Shown here one piece after another: positions 11,860 through 22,212 of a DNA stretch of 64,000 nt (positions within the stretch are counted from its first letter, which is position 1; every line of letters begins with the position of its first letter). The DNA is from Stomoxys calcitrans. Lineage: Eukaryota > Arthropoda > Insecta > Diptera > Muscidae. The position numbers and the translations under genes are program-made. Where the stretch lies: positions 195,810,598 through 195,874,597 of the forward strand of contig NC_081552.1 of NCBI RefSeq assembly GCF_963082655.1, given 5' to 3'. Under the pieces are notes generated by a model. It was not told the DNA's origin. It was given only the letters and a program-made list of their open reading frames with translations, and ran no database searches.

Positions 11860-12015
11860 AGCTCGACCACAGTGCCCTGGGTCTAGCCCAGTCATATGCC
11901 ATTTGCAAGACCCTTTCGGCCTTTCTGCATAGCTAGTTCGAATCGTTACGCCTAAGAAGTATCATAACATCGTCTGGATAGCGGACGGATTCAAATCCTT
12001 TCTCATTCAGCATCC
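11860..12015 (-). pseudogene. NL1 reverse transcriptase palm fragment
   Basis: On the minus strand the product runs through 'GFESVRYPDDVMILLRR' and then the QLCRKAERVLQMAYDWARPR block shared with other NL1 fragments. The catalytic YADD motif reads YPDD here (about 11968-11979), and a frame break lies near the serine after the arginines. The fragment continues into the 524-bp tandem array, which carries degraded versions of the same YADD segment. Confidence 0.7.
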
Positions 12016-14165
12016 GTATATCACCCAAAGTAGTGCCGATAAAATGGCCGCAATAGCTTGGCAAGTCGTTTGTGTAATAGCAAACAGCACTACTTGCGGG
12101 GCAATGATATATGTCCCCGAACATTTCCAACTCCTCATGTCATCACAGACCCTGCGAAAGTCCGTCTTCCCTTTTGTCCAACGTTGCGTTAAAGATATGC
12201 CGTTACAATGGCTAGCCAGAACTCCCTTAACCAGAACGTGGTGATATTTCCTCAACCCCAGGTAAAGGTAAGTCTTGTTCTGCGAAACACTCGGCTACCG
12301 GGTCATGCTCAGTCTGCAACCCTCGGAGTCAACCAAAATCTAACTCGCGCGGTTATACCTTAGAAGGCGTCTACCTCACAAAGAAGCTTGCACAGGAGAG
12401 GTTTCACTTCAACAGTACCACTAGCGACGCTCATCATCGATCCATCCCATACTGGCTAACTCGTTGGCAGCCAAGTTCTCCGTCACTCCATAGTCTGCAT
12501 AGCAGACGGATTCAAATCCTTCCTCTGTCAGCATCCGTAATAGGTTATTTATTGTGGTCACCCAAAGGAGTGACGATAAAATGCCCGTAATGGGTTAGCA
12601 AATCGTTTGTGTGATAACAAACAGTTCTATGTGCGGGGCAATAATACATGTCCCCGAATATTTCCAAATGGTCATGTCACCACAGACCCTGCGAAAGTCC
12701 GTCTTCCCTTTTGTCGAATGTTGCGTTAAAGATATGCTGTTGCAATGACTAGCCAGGACTCCTTTAACCAGACCGTGGTGATATTTCCTCAACCCCAGGT
12801 AAAGGTAAGTCTTGTCGGCTACTGGGTCATGCTCAGTCTACAACCCTCAGAGTCATCCCACAACTTACTCGCGCGGTTATACCTTAGAAAGCGTCTATCT
12901 CACAAAGAAGCTTGCACAGGAGAGGTTTCACTTCATCAGTACCACTACCGACGCTCATCACCGATCCATCCCATACTGGCTAACTCGTTAGCAGCCTATT
13001 TCTCCGTCACTCCATCGTGTGCATAGCAGACGGGTTCAAATCCTTTCTCATTCATCATCCGTAATAGGTTATTTATGGTGGTCACCTAAAGTAGTGACGA
13101 TAAAATGCCCGTAATGGGCTAGCAAATCGTTTGTGTAACAAAAAACAGTACTACACGTGGGGCAATGATACATGTCCCCGAACATTTCCAACTCCTCATG
13201 TCATCACAGACCCTGCGAAAGTCCGTCTTCCCTTTTGTCCAACGTTGCGTTAAAGATATGCCGTTACAATGGCTAGCCAGAACTCCCTTAACCAGAACGT
13301 GGTGATATTTCCTCAACCCCAGGTAAAGGTAAGTCTTGTCGGCTACTGGGTCATGCTCAGTCTACAACCCTCAGAGTCAGCCCACAACTTACTCGCGCGG
13401 TTATACCTTAGAAAGCGTCTACCTCACAAAGAAGCTTGCACAGAAGAGGTTTCACTTCATCAGTACCATTACCGACGTTCATCACCGATCCATCCCATAC
13501 TGGCTAACTCGTTAGCAGCCTATTTCTCCGTCACTCCATCGTGTGCATAGCAGACGGGTTCAAATCCTTTCTCATTCAGCATCCGTAATAGGTTATTTAT
13601 TGTGGTCACCCAAAGGAGTGACGATAAAATGCCCATAATGGGTTAGCAAATCGTGTGTGCCATAACAAACAGTTCTATGTGCGGGGCAATAATACATGTC
13701 CCCGAATATTTCCAACTTCTCATGTCACCACAGACCCAGCGAAAGTCCGTCTTCCCCTTTGTCCAACGTTGCGTTAAAGATATGCCGTTACAATGACTAG
13801 CCAGAACTCCTTTAACCAGACCGTGGTGATATTTCCTCAACCCCAGGTTAGGTTAGAAGGAGGGTGCAGATATTAGTTCGCCCCATGCCACCATGGACAT
13901 ACACCTAAGCCAGTAATCGGTGTATGTCCATAGTGGCATGGGGCGGATTAATACCTTACCTTAACCCCAGGTTACGTCTTGTTCTGCGAAACTCTACAAC
14001 CCTCAGAATCAGCCCACATCGAACTCGTGCGGTTATCCCTAAGAAAGCATCTACCTCACAAAGAAGCTTGCACAGGAGAGGGTTCACTGAACCAGTACCA
14101 CTATTGACGCTCATCACTGATCCATACCTTCCTGGCTAGCTCGTTGGCAGCCTAGTTCTCCGCCA
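12016..14165 (-). repeat. 524-bp tandem array built from decayed NL1-like sequence
   Basis: The anchor 'ggtaaaggtaagtcttgt' occurs at 12261, 12798 and 13322, and its counterpart ends at 13846: steps of 537, 524 and 524 bp. The first unit has 13 extra bases after 'tcttg'. Each unit carries, on the minus strand, a degenerate RT stretch ending in a broken YADD (CYADD-like then a frame break) and an open segment starting MRKYHH and containing FRRVCGDM. Equivalent minus frames end at 12255, 12792, 13316 and 13840. A partial fifth unit follows at 13975-14165. The family of the MRKYHH segment is not recognised; a distorted C-terminal zinc motif is possible. Confidence 0.75.
13879..13945. repeat. 27-bp inverted repeat (hairpin)
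   Basis: Arms at 13879-13905 and 13919-13945 are inverse complements with one mismatch, separated by 'taagccagtaatc'. The loop and 'ggtgtatgtcca' match the NL1 3' end seen near 31207-31229 and 38470. It sits inside the last unit of the 524-bp array. Confidence 0.8.
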
Positions 14166-14341
14166 CTCCATGATGTCCTGGATCACAGCAGGCCATCCCC
14201 ATGGTTCCAGAAAACTCTGCGTATCAGCCTCAACCTCCCATGGTCCGATGCCAGAGCCTCTTGATTAGGCTGTACGATCAGGTGGCCGCTGCTGCTGCAT
14301 TTACATCGTCTCCAGTGCCTTCATGATAGCGAAGCAAAATT
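14166..14341. other. Unassigned, probably retrotransposon-derived
   Basis: GC content is higher than in single-copy flanks, and the stretch lies between the 524-bp array and a SINE-T. I do not recognise the sequence. Confidence 0.35.
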
Positions 14342-14632
14342 TTTGCAAATTTTGCCCATGAACATTCCACTAAGGAACAGCGGCAGACTTCTCACATATC
14401 AATGAATGCAGTCCGATTCAAGTTTAAGCTCAATGATAAGGGGCCTCCTTTTTATAGCCAAGTCCGAACGGCGTGCCGCAGTGCGACACCTCTTTGGAGA
14501 GAAGTTTTACTTTTTACTTTGGGAGGGAAAAACCACCGCTGAAAATTTTGTTCTGAAGATCTCGGCAGGATTCGAACCCAGGTGTTCAGCGTCATAGGCG
14601 GACATGCTAACCTCTGCGCTACGGTGGCCTCC
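14342..14632 (-). mobile_element. SINE-T, full-length copy
   Basis: In minus orientation it opens with 'ggaggccaccgtagcgcaga', has the B-box 'ggttcgaatcc' (14570-14580) and ends in 'atgggcaaaatttgcaaaaa'. The body motif 'acttctctccaaagaggtgt' matches the other copies. This is one of the best-preserved copies. Confidence 0.8.
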
Positions 14633-16085
14633 TGAAAGCGAAGACCCTCCCTAATAGCGAAGACCTACACTCATTCCCAAGCAAATATGTCCCAAATTCT
14701 TAGGAACTCAATGTAGTAGACTCGTAACCTCATGTAGTTAAAGTTAGATCCATACGTGCATGTAGAAGGCAGTCCATCAACGACCAATACGAGTTACAAA
14801 ATAAGTTTAGCTCATCTTATGGTAAAAGAAGGAAGGAAGGATGCATGTTTTTGAAAAATAGGCTCCATTTAAAAAAATCTCTCATAACTTGACCATGATT
14901 CCCTAATTGCTGACCTACACTCATATCGCTCATACTCGAGGAAGAGGAAAAAACCTGAACAGGGAACAGGAAAATGTATGTAAATCAACTCAATTTTCCT
15001 TTCATTGGAAAACTGGCCATCGATAATTGGGCAATGCTGGCCATTGTTGTTCTTTTCATAGATTCGTTTGGTCTTACGTCAACGGGCTGTTGTTGTGAGC
15101 TGTCATGTAGTTGGTGGTCATGTTATCGATGTTGTTACCGTTTCTGCTGTCATACGAATGCCCGTAATTAGTTTTGCAACATGTACAACAATTTATGTAA
15201 GCGAGTGTGTGTGTGTGTCTGTGTTACGAGGCATCAAGGCAACTAGAAACGTGTTGTGTGTGGTATAGAAACTTTTTGTGGGTGGATAGAAAGTTTTTTG
15301 GCCACAAATGGAGTAGAAGGGCTGACAGAAGTCACAGCTCGCATTGTGCAAAAACTCCCCAACGAATTCGAAATGTTATACAAAAAAAAATTAACTTTTA
15401 TTTAGTGAATATATAAAGGGCACGGTATCCAAATAGTCCATTAAAACCCCCCACGACTACAAAGAGTTTACTGAAATTCTCAAGATTGTTTAAACTTTTC
15501 ACCCATCAATTTAGCCGTAATGATTTTTTTTTTTTTGCAATTATCTTATGCACCTTTTCAACGTTTTCTGTAGCTTCTAGCATTACTGTAAATTAAATAA
15601 GTCAGTTAGTTTTGTTCACCATAGCTGTTGGGCTTTGCATGTTTATTTGCTGCTGTGCTCAAAGCTTTTCTTGTCCCTCCTCCAGTGGGCCGGCTGATGC
15701 AAAAGATAGGCAGTTTTTGCATCACTGTCTTTAGCATTTTACATCAAATTTCTAATTTTCCATAGATAAGAGTTATTGCAACTTTATTTTGTGTAAACAT
15801 GCTCCAGTTCTGTGCCAGAGAATGGGTGAAATGTGCAGCACTGTCATCAAAGAACCGACCATCTTTGCAGATGAGATAGCCTGCCTGGGCATGGATGTAA
15901 TAACATGACGTTAAAATGTTGTGTAACTGTCAAAGCGCATGCCTAACCGTAATGCAATTTGCATCAACGGTTACTATGGCTACAACTAAATGGACAGCGT
16001 TGGGCAAGTAAATAGCACAGATTGAACTGAGCTATGAAATTGAGCCTAAATGGCTGGGAAATTCAAATGAATTCTAAGAGGATGC
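14633..16085. other. Single-copy AT-rich sequence, no gene recognised
   Basis: I see no repeat family here. Short frames (14974-15171, 15068-15268, 15207-15416 plus) lack recognisable domains; the last two run through a (TG)n-like stretch at about 15205-15222. It could be intergenic or intronic host sequence. Confidence 0.5.
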
Positions 16086-16690
16086 AAGTTTGTGGGAACC
16101 AAAAGATGATGTTGTGGGAAAAAGATCTAAATGCCCTATTTGGTTGGTCAAGGAGATAAGGCGAGCCCCCCGACACTTGATCCCAAACACGAACGTTACT
16201 TTGAAATACCTTTCATTAAAGAGCAATATTGCACCGATCGGTCGACATGGCCGTTTGGGTGGGGCATTCCCCTTTGATTTGGAGATTTTTGGTGTTAAGA
16301 CAAGCCCTCTGACCCCCCATTGTTATGCCAAATTCGTACTCCACTTTGAAATACCTTTCATATAAATCCAATATTGCCCCATGGTTGGTTATAGAGGTGA
16401 GGCGAGCCCCCTGACACTTGACCCCAAACTCTTTTACCAAATTCGAACTCTACTTTGAAATAACTTTCATTTAAGTGCAATATTGCACCGATCGGTCTGC
16501 ATGCCCGTTTGGGTGGGGCGTTCCCCCTGGATTCAGGGGCGAGCCCTCTGACCCTTGGCCCCCTATTTTTATGCCAAATTCGTACTCCACTTTGAAATAC
16601 CATTCATAGAAATCTAATATTGCATTAGTTGGTCTGCATCCCCGTTTGAGAGGTTTTCGGGTGGGGCGTTCCCCCTAGGTACTTGATCGC
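16086..16690 (+). repeat. RepB array
   Basis: Motifs 'aaatacctttcattaaagag', 'aaatacctttcatataaatc' and 'aaataactttcatttaagtg' alternate with G-rich linkers ('gtttgggtggggcattcccc'). This is a diverged branch of the family at 4930-6935. Confidence 0.7.
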
Positions 16691-16725
16691 AAATTTAAAT
16701 TTTCTCCTCCTCTGATCTTCTTAAT

Positions 16726-16863
16726 ATCTATACTACCTACATCAGGCCCAGGATGGAATATAACTCTCATATATGGGCAGGAGGTCCAAAATCATCGTAG
16801 GAGCTACTTGGCCGGGTTCAACGGAGAGCGATGGTGTTGATTGGGAACAGTAGAGTAAATAGC
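16726..16863 (+). pseudogene. Jockey/CR1-like RT C-terminal fragment, first half
   Basis: The plus frame from 16726 reads 'IYTTYIRPRMEYNSHIWAGG', one stop, then 'LLGRVQRRAMVLIGNSRVNS'. This is the conserved thumb segment after the RT palm in Jockey/CR1-type elements (xRPxxEYxSxxWxG ... LxxVQRRA). The expected continuation is not downstream on this strand but on the minus strand at 17052-17171. The stop falls in an otherwise clean frame. Confidence 0.75.
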
Positions 16864-17050
16864 AAATTTTGCCCATGAACATTCCACAAAGGACCAGGGG
16901 CAAACTTCTCACATATCAATGGGTGCAATCCGATTCAAGTTTAAGCTCAATGATAATGGGCCTCCTTTTTATAGCCGAGTCTGAACGGCATGCCGCAGTG
17001 CGGCATCTGTTTGGAAAGAAGTTTTACATGGCATAGTACCTCACAAATGT
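16864..17050 (-). mobile_element. SINE-T, 5'-truncated
   Basis: In minus orientation this holds the body and 3' end ('gtaaaacttctttccaaaca', 'atgggcaaaatttgct') but not the tRNA-like head. It lies exactly between the two opposed halves of a Jockey/CR1-like RT. Confidence 0.75.
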
Positions 17051-17051
17051 T

Positions 17052-17171
17052 GAGTTCCTGGTGAAAATTCTAAGGTCAGGGATAAGAAGACGAATATCCC
17101 TGGAACACACGCCATGAAAGTAACGATAGAGCAATACAACGCTACCCACATTCCGACGATGTTCAAGAGAA
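17052..17171 (-). pseudogene. Jockey/CR1-like RT C-terminal fragment, second half, inverted
   Basis: On the minus strand the frame reads 'SLEHRRNVGSVVLLYRYFHG' followed by CSRDIRLLIPD. In this family that segment normally follows the VQRRA...LIG block within a few residues, and here that block lies on the plus strand at 16726-16863. The element is therefore split and its C-terminal part inverted, with a truncated SINE-T between the halves. Confidence 0.7.
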
Positions 17172-17545
17172 GCAATAGAGATTAGGATCCGAACCCGCTA
17201 TGCAGAAGGGCCGAAACGGTCTTGCACATGGTATATGACAGAAATCTACCTGTTCACGAGGAAGACGGAGGTGGGCCAATTTGATGGATCCGAACTAGCT
17301 ATGCAGAAGGGCCGAAACGGGCATGCATATCGCATATGACTGGGCTAGACCTAGAGGTCTCAATGTTAGCCCTGCTGCCTGTTCACGAGGAAAACGGAGG
17401 TGGGCCAATTCGGTGCACCAAATTTCCTCAACAGAACGATTTCAATGTCTGACAAGGTCACATAAAGAAGCGTACCGAGAAGGCTCACAGATGTTGGGCA
17501 CTATGTAAACGGGGGTTGTAGACTCGAAATTGGGCTGGAGTCCGA
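17172..17545 (+). pseudogene. NL1 RT fragments, duplicated and frameshifted
   Basis: The block 'ctatgcagaagggccgaaac' occurs twice (about 17199 and 17299), each followed by a form of the HMAYDWARPRGLNV segment; the second reads 'AYDWARPRGLNVSP'. Then come a degraded 'TISMSDKVT' and 'RTEKAHRCWALCK'. The order matches NL1 between the YADD region and the thumb, with deletions. Confidence 0.7.
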
Positions 17546-17770
17546 TCTCCCGATTTATGTTTTTGAGACAATAAAAGCACGTTAATTACTCGAAATTTGA
17601 CACGGTGGGCTGTGCTAAGCTCCTCGACATTTGTGTTTGATATGGTTCAAATCGGTCTATATTTGGATATATACCGATCTCCTGATTTTAGTTCTTAGGC
17701 CCATAAAAGTTGCATTTTTTAACCGATGAATGCCGTTCAGTGGGTAGTGTTAGACTCTTACATTACTATG
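17546..17770 (-). repeat. R153b fragment
   Basis: In minus orientation there are about one and a half monomers ('ataccgatctcctgatttta' and 'ggttcaaatcggtctatatt' on the plus strand). It abuts NL1 on the left and is followed by a SINE-T. Confidence 0.6.
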
Positions 17771-17794
17771 TTTAGATATAACTGCTATGGGATG

Positions 17795-18090
17795 GATGGC
17801 CACCGTAGCGGAGAGGTTAGCATGTACGTCTATGACGCTGAGCGCCTGGGTTCGAATCTTGGCGAGAACATCATGATAATTTACAGCGGTGGTTATTCCC
17901 TACTAATGCTGGCGACATTTGTCAGGTACTGTACCGTTTGGTATGTTAGCCATGTATAAACTTCTGCAATGCGGCATAACGTTCGGACTCGACTATAAAA
18001 AGGAGCTGGAAACTTGAATCACATACCACTCGTTGATTTATGAAAAGTTTGCCCCTGTTGCTAAGTGGAATGTGGAATGGGAAAATTTTT
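17795..18090 (+). mobile_element. SINE-T, full-length copy
   Basis: It starts 'ggccaccgtagcggagaggt', with B-box 'ggttcgaatct' at about 17850, body 'gcggcataacgttcggactc', and the end 'gtttgcccctgttgctaagt' then 'ggaatgggaaaattttt'. Confidence 0.75.
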
Positions 18091-18690
18091 ATTTGTATGT
18101 GTAAAACGTATCTCAGTCCATGGGTTCTTAATTTAGACTCAAAGGCCCACTCTGTCCTTAGCTTTGATCCATCTGTGTAGAGTGATCTCCCAGATGGATA
18201 CCAGAGTTCCGTCAATCCAATACTGTGCCGCTGACAGCAGTGCATCGCACTCGAACTCAAATATCGTTTCAGGCATCCAATCAGAAACCTCTTCCATTGC
18301 TTACAGGTTTCCCATCATCGCCTCGATTATACCGTGATGGTGTGACTGACCTGCTCCTATTTTCTATCCACCTAAGTATTTGACCTTGTCAGATATCGAA
18401 ATCGTTTTATTGAGGAAACGTGGTGCGTCAAATTGGCCCCCCTTTGTTTTCCTTGTGAACAGCCATATTTCAATATTCTCTGGGTTAACATTGAGACCTC
18501 TGGGTCTAGCCCAGTCATATGCCATATGTAAGACATTTTCGGCCCTTCTGCATAGCTGATGCGGATCCATACCCCTTAGAAGTGTTATAACATCGTCTGC
18601 GTAGAAGACGGATTCAAATCCCTCCTCAGTCAGTATCAGTAATAGGTTATTTATGACGATCACCCTAAGAAGTGGCCCTACCCATTACTG
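18091..18690 (-). pseudogene. NL1 fragment: RT palm with YADD, and start of RNase H
   Basis: Minus-strand reading from 18663 to 18364 gives 'IVINNLLLILTEEGFESVFY' then ADDVITLLRG, with an intact YADD (about 18590-18601), followed by QLCRRAENVLHMAYDWARPRG and 'FDAPRFLNKTISISDKVKYL'. Nearer 18260-18165 the RNase H entry appears as 'LYTDGSKLRTEWAF'. The thumb and connecting region between them are deleted. This is the cleanest NL1 palm segment in the window but is still far from a full element. Confidence 0.8.
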
Positions 18691-19328
18691 TCAAATTTAG
18701 TGCAGATCGGATCATATTTCGATATAGCTGCCACATATACCGATCTCCCGATATTGTGTAATGAGCCTATAAAAGGAGCATTTTTTCCCCTCTTAACCTT
18801 TTTGTTGAATATCGTCCAGATCGGACCATATTTGGATATAGCTGCCATATAGACCGATCTCCCGAATTAGAGTATTGAGCCCATAAAACGGGCATTTTTC
18901 ATCCGATTTTGATGAAATTTCAAACAGTGTGCTTTGGCACCCCTCTTAACCTTTTTGTTGAATATCGTTTTATAGGCTCATTACACAAGTACGGTCCGAT
19001 CTGTACCATATATGGCAGGAATGAGTAGGGGTCTACCAGAACACACTTTGTCTTTCAATCGAATTTCATCGAATTCGGGTAATAAATGGATCTTTTACGG
19101 CCGCAATACCCTATATCGGAAAACCGGGTGGTCGGTCTGAGAGCAACTATATCCAAATATAGTCCGATCTGAACCGCACTTCACAGAAATGAATAGGAGT
19201 CTTCCAGAACTCACTGTGCTAAATTTCACCGAAATAATGACCAATTTATTGCCTCAAGACTTTAAGTCTGGAGATCGGTCTATATAGCGTCCATATAAAA
19301 CTAAAATCCGACTTTATGAGATCAGGTT
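18691..19328. repeat. R153b monomers in opposed orientations
   Basis: 18691-18990 reads as R153b on the minus strand ('atatagctgccatatagacc'), and 18990-19328 reads on the plus strand ('atatagtccgatctgaaccg'). The switch near 18980 includes a repeated 'ttaacctttttgttgaatat' (about 18798 and 18947). Confidence 0.65.
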
Positions 19329-19944
19329 TATAAAGGGTGATTTTTTTGAGGTTAGGATTTTCATGCATTAGTATTTGACAGATCACGTGGGATTTCAGAC
19401 ATGGTGTCAAAGAGAAAGATGCTCAGTATGCTTTGACATTTCATCATGAATAGACTTACTAACGAGCAACGCTTGCAAATCAATGAATTTTATTACCAAA
19501 ATCAGTGTTCGGTTCGAAATGTGTTCATTCACCGTAACGTTGCGTCCAACAGCATCTTTGAAAAAATACGGTCCAATGATTCCACCAGCGTACAAACCAC
19601 ACCAAACAGTGCATTTTTCGGGATGCAGGGGCAGTTCTTGAACGGCTTCTGGTTGCTCTTCACTCAAAATGCGGCAATTTTGCTTATTTACGTAGCCATT
19701 CAACCAGAAATGAGCCTCATCGCTGAACAAAATTTGTCAAAATTTGAACACATTTCGAACCGAACACTGATTTTGGTAATAAAATTCAATGATTTGCAAG
19801 CGTTGCTCGTTAGTAAGTCTATTCATGATGAAATGTCAAAGCATACTGAGCATCTTTCTCTTTGACACCATGTCTGAAATCCCACGTGATCTGTCAAATA
19901 CTAATGCATGAAAATCCTAACCTCAAAAAAATCACCCTTTATAT
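19329..19944 (-). mobile_element. Tc1/mariner-type non-autonomous element with ~196-bp inverted ends
   Basis: Outer ends are 'taaagggtgatttttttgag' (19331) and its inverse complement ending at 19941, flanked by TA-rich sequence as expected for TA insertion. The arms, about 19331-19527 and 19746-19941, match for nearly 200 bp. They include the start of the transposase frame (MNRLTNEQRLQINEFYYQ), so both arms encode the N-terminus. On the minus strand the middle keeps the catalytic-core segment 'FSDEAHFWLNGYVNKQN' and then 'TVWCGLYAGGIIGPYFF', fused after a large deletion to the N-terminal arm. The reading then runs into the other arm's antisense. The product would lack most DNA-binding and catalytic parts, so mobility would need a helper. 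Confidence 0.8.
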
Positions 19945-20055
19945 AAAGAATATAGTCATCAAAAATTTTTTGGAAATTTTTTTTTTACCCAAGATATTTT
20001 ACTTTACTTTAATTGGCTATGACAGAATATTTTTTCCAATAGCCGAACGTAGAAT
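19945..20055. other. Short AT-rich stretch, nothing recognised
   Basis: This spacer between the Tc1/mariner-like element and an RTE-like remnant has no repeat match that I can see. Confidence 0.4.
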
Positions 20056-21690
20056 AGCGTCCCACCGTCTCGATCTTCTGCGCTCATTCTAAAATCTCTG
20101 ACACCAAGTTTATGCAAATTGGTCCATATATTTTACGAAGAATCTTTCTCTCAAATACTCCAAGTACTGCCTCATCTGCTTTCACAAGTACCCAAGCTTC
20201 AGAACCATATAACAGCACGGTTAGTATCAGTGTCTTGTATAGTGTAATCTTTGTCCATTGAGAGGTGGCCTTGTTTCTTAACTGCTTACTTAGTCCAAAG
20301 TAGCATCTGTTTGCCAGTATTATTCTTCGCTTAATCTCAAAATTGGTGTCATTCGTTTCGGTTATGGCGGTGCCGAGGTAGATAAAGTTACTGACTGTCT
20401 CAAAGTTGCGGTTTCCAACTTTCTCCAGTTTCTTTATCTGTTCGGTTCTGCCAGACCCACTTTCACTGATTCCCTTTCGATTCTTTTCAAGGCTGCAGTT
20501 ACTACTTCCGATGACCGAGCTACGATATCGCAGTCATCGGCATAGGCAAGTAGCATGAGTTCTCTTCTGATTAGTGTGCCATTTCTATTCACATCTGCAT
20601 CTCATAAAATCTTCTTCAGCAGGATATTTAAGAGATAACACGATAGGTTGTCTCCTTGTCTGAAACCTCGTTTGGTATTAAATGGTTCGGAGAGATTCTT
20701 TCCTATTCTTACTAAGGAACGCGTATCAGCAAGTGTCATCCTGCAGAGTTTTATCAATTTTGGAATACCTTTGAACATAAAGGAGTATCGAAGGTGACAA
20801 AGATATGGTAGGTGTTGATTTGTTCTTCTCGGGTCTTTTCCAGGATTTGGCGCAGTGTGAATATCTGGTCGAGGGTGTATTTACCAGGTCTAAAGCCGCA
20901 TTGATAGGGCCCAATTATCTCATTGGCTTTAGGTTTTAATCTTTCACACAGTACGCTCGAGAGTATCTTGTATGCGATGAGGAGGAGACTTATTCCTCTG
21001 TAGTTGGCACATTCCGTCTTGTCTTCTTTCTTGTGTATGGGACATAGTAGGCTGCGGTTCCAATCATCGGGTATGCGTTTTCTAGCCAGATTGTAGCAGA
21101 TAAGCTGATGCATATGCCTTATCAGCGTGTCGCCTCTGGTCTTAAATAGTTCAGCGGGTAACTCATCGGCTCCTGCTGCCCTGTTGTTCTTCGGTCTCCC
21201 GACCGTACTTGGACCTCATTCCGACTAGGAGATAAACATTCTATACCATCATCAGGGATTGGTTCTGCGGTATCCTCTTCGCCGCCAACGTCCGACACTA
21301 GCAGTTGGGTAAAATGTTCTTTCAATATCCTCAGTATGTTATTTGTGTCAGTTGCCAGATTTCCTTTTTTGTCTCTGCTGGGGGGGTGTGCCTGCACCAA
21401 AGCCATCGGTTTGGTGTTTAATTCTTTGGTAGAATTTCCGGACTTCATTCTGACTCCTGTACATCTCAATTCGCTCACACTCTCGTCCTTCCATTTCCTT
21501 TTTCTTTCTGCGGAATAGACGTTTCTCCTCTCTCCTTTTCTCCCGATACCTCTCCTTCATCTGGCGCGTTGCTACTGATTGCAGGGTTGCTCTATATGCC
21601 GCATTCTTGGCTTCAGTAGCATCTCGACATTCTTGGTCGTACCATGGGTTTCTTGGAGGAGACTTCCGGTACCGGATTTCGAGGCATTTT
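20056..21690 (-). pseudogene. NL2, RTE-like non-LTR retrotransposon remnant
   Basis: On the minus strand the order is: endonuclease-RT linker (RREEKRLFRRKKKEMEGREC), a charged linker, RT fingers ('RIPDDWNRSLLCPIHKKED', 'YRGISLLLIAYKILSSVL'), palm ('CGFRPGKYTLDQIFTLRQIL'), a frame break, then the C-terminal part ('KITLYKTLILTVLLYGSEAW', 'LGVFERKILRKIYGPIC'). Several frameshifts break it, and the 3' part of the tail (the RWLGHVVRMDEEAP-type region) is deleted, since IYGPIC joins VSEILE. The N-terminal endonuclease is missing. The family is the same as 40398-43860. RT copies element RNA at a nick; this copy is dead. Confidence 0.8.
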
Positions 21691-21840
21691 CAGTGGAGTG
21701 GGCAATACCCAAGATATCTGCAAAATTATAAATACCCAAGCGTTGGGTATTTACCCGGTAGAAACCCATCTCTAGATATGGCCTTTTACAGCTGTGGAAA
21801 CCACAACTTGACCCTATATTTCCAAAATGCGGATAGCGCG
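21691..21840. other. Spacer with short inverted repeats
   Basis: 'caatacccaag' near 21700 and 'aaatacccaagcg' near 21733 are faced by 'ttgggtattt' near 21744. I see no family assignment. It lies between NL2 and a SINE-Q. Confidence 0.4.
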
Positions 21841-22212
21841 GCATGGGATAGCTGTGAGCACCACACGGGCTGGAGCATTGAGGTCCGATCTGTGTGAGTA
21901 TTCATAGCTGTCACAAGAAGCTTAGCTGCTTGCTACCGGGCGCGTCCACAGGTTGCGGATAGTGGAATGCTCCATACGAAGTAGCTGCAACGGCAGTCGC
22001 GGACAATTAGAGGTATCGAACGGAGAGTCTCAATGAGAGGCCGGGCGGCACCGGCTCTGGTACAAATACTGAGTGCCTATGATGCTCGATATGACAAGGC
22101 GAGTTATACGCGGCTTTAAATAACCAATGGCCACCCTGTTGGACTGGTACGAGCTTGCTCACCTACAAGAGTTTGACGAGGATCACCACATTCAATTGAA
22201 ATGTGGCTACAA
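21841..22212 (+). mobile_element. SINE-Q retroposon
   Basis: It starts near 'gcatgggatagctgtgagca' and ends with 'aatgtggctacaacaacaac' plus further CAA repeats. The internal 'gcttgctaccgggcgcgtcc' and 'gagtgcctatgatgctcgat' match the other three copies. The uninterrupted (CAA)n tail is the best evidence that this is a retroposon 3' end. It lies next to the NL2 remnant. Confidence 0.75.

Noticed and set aside
15068..15416. Cysteine- and valine-rich short frames as small genes
   Set aside because: Overlapping frames with no conserved motif, running through (TG)n. No splice or promoter evidence can be seen.
19446..19865. Plus-strand 139-codon frame as a functional transposase
   Set aside because: It reads through the inverted arms in sense then antisense; the true transposase fragments are on minus and incomplete.
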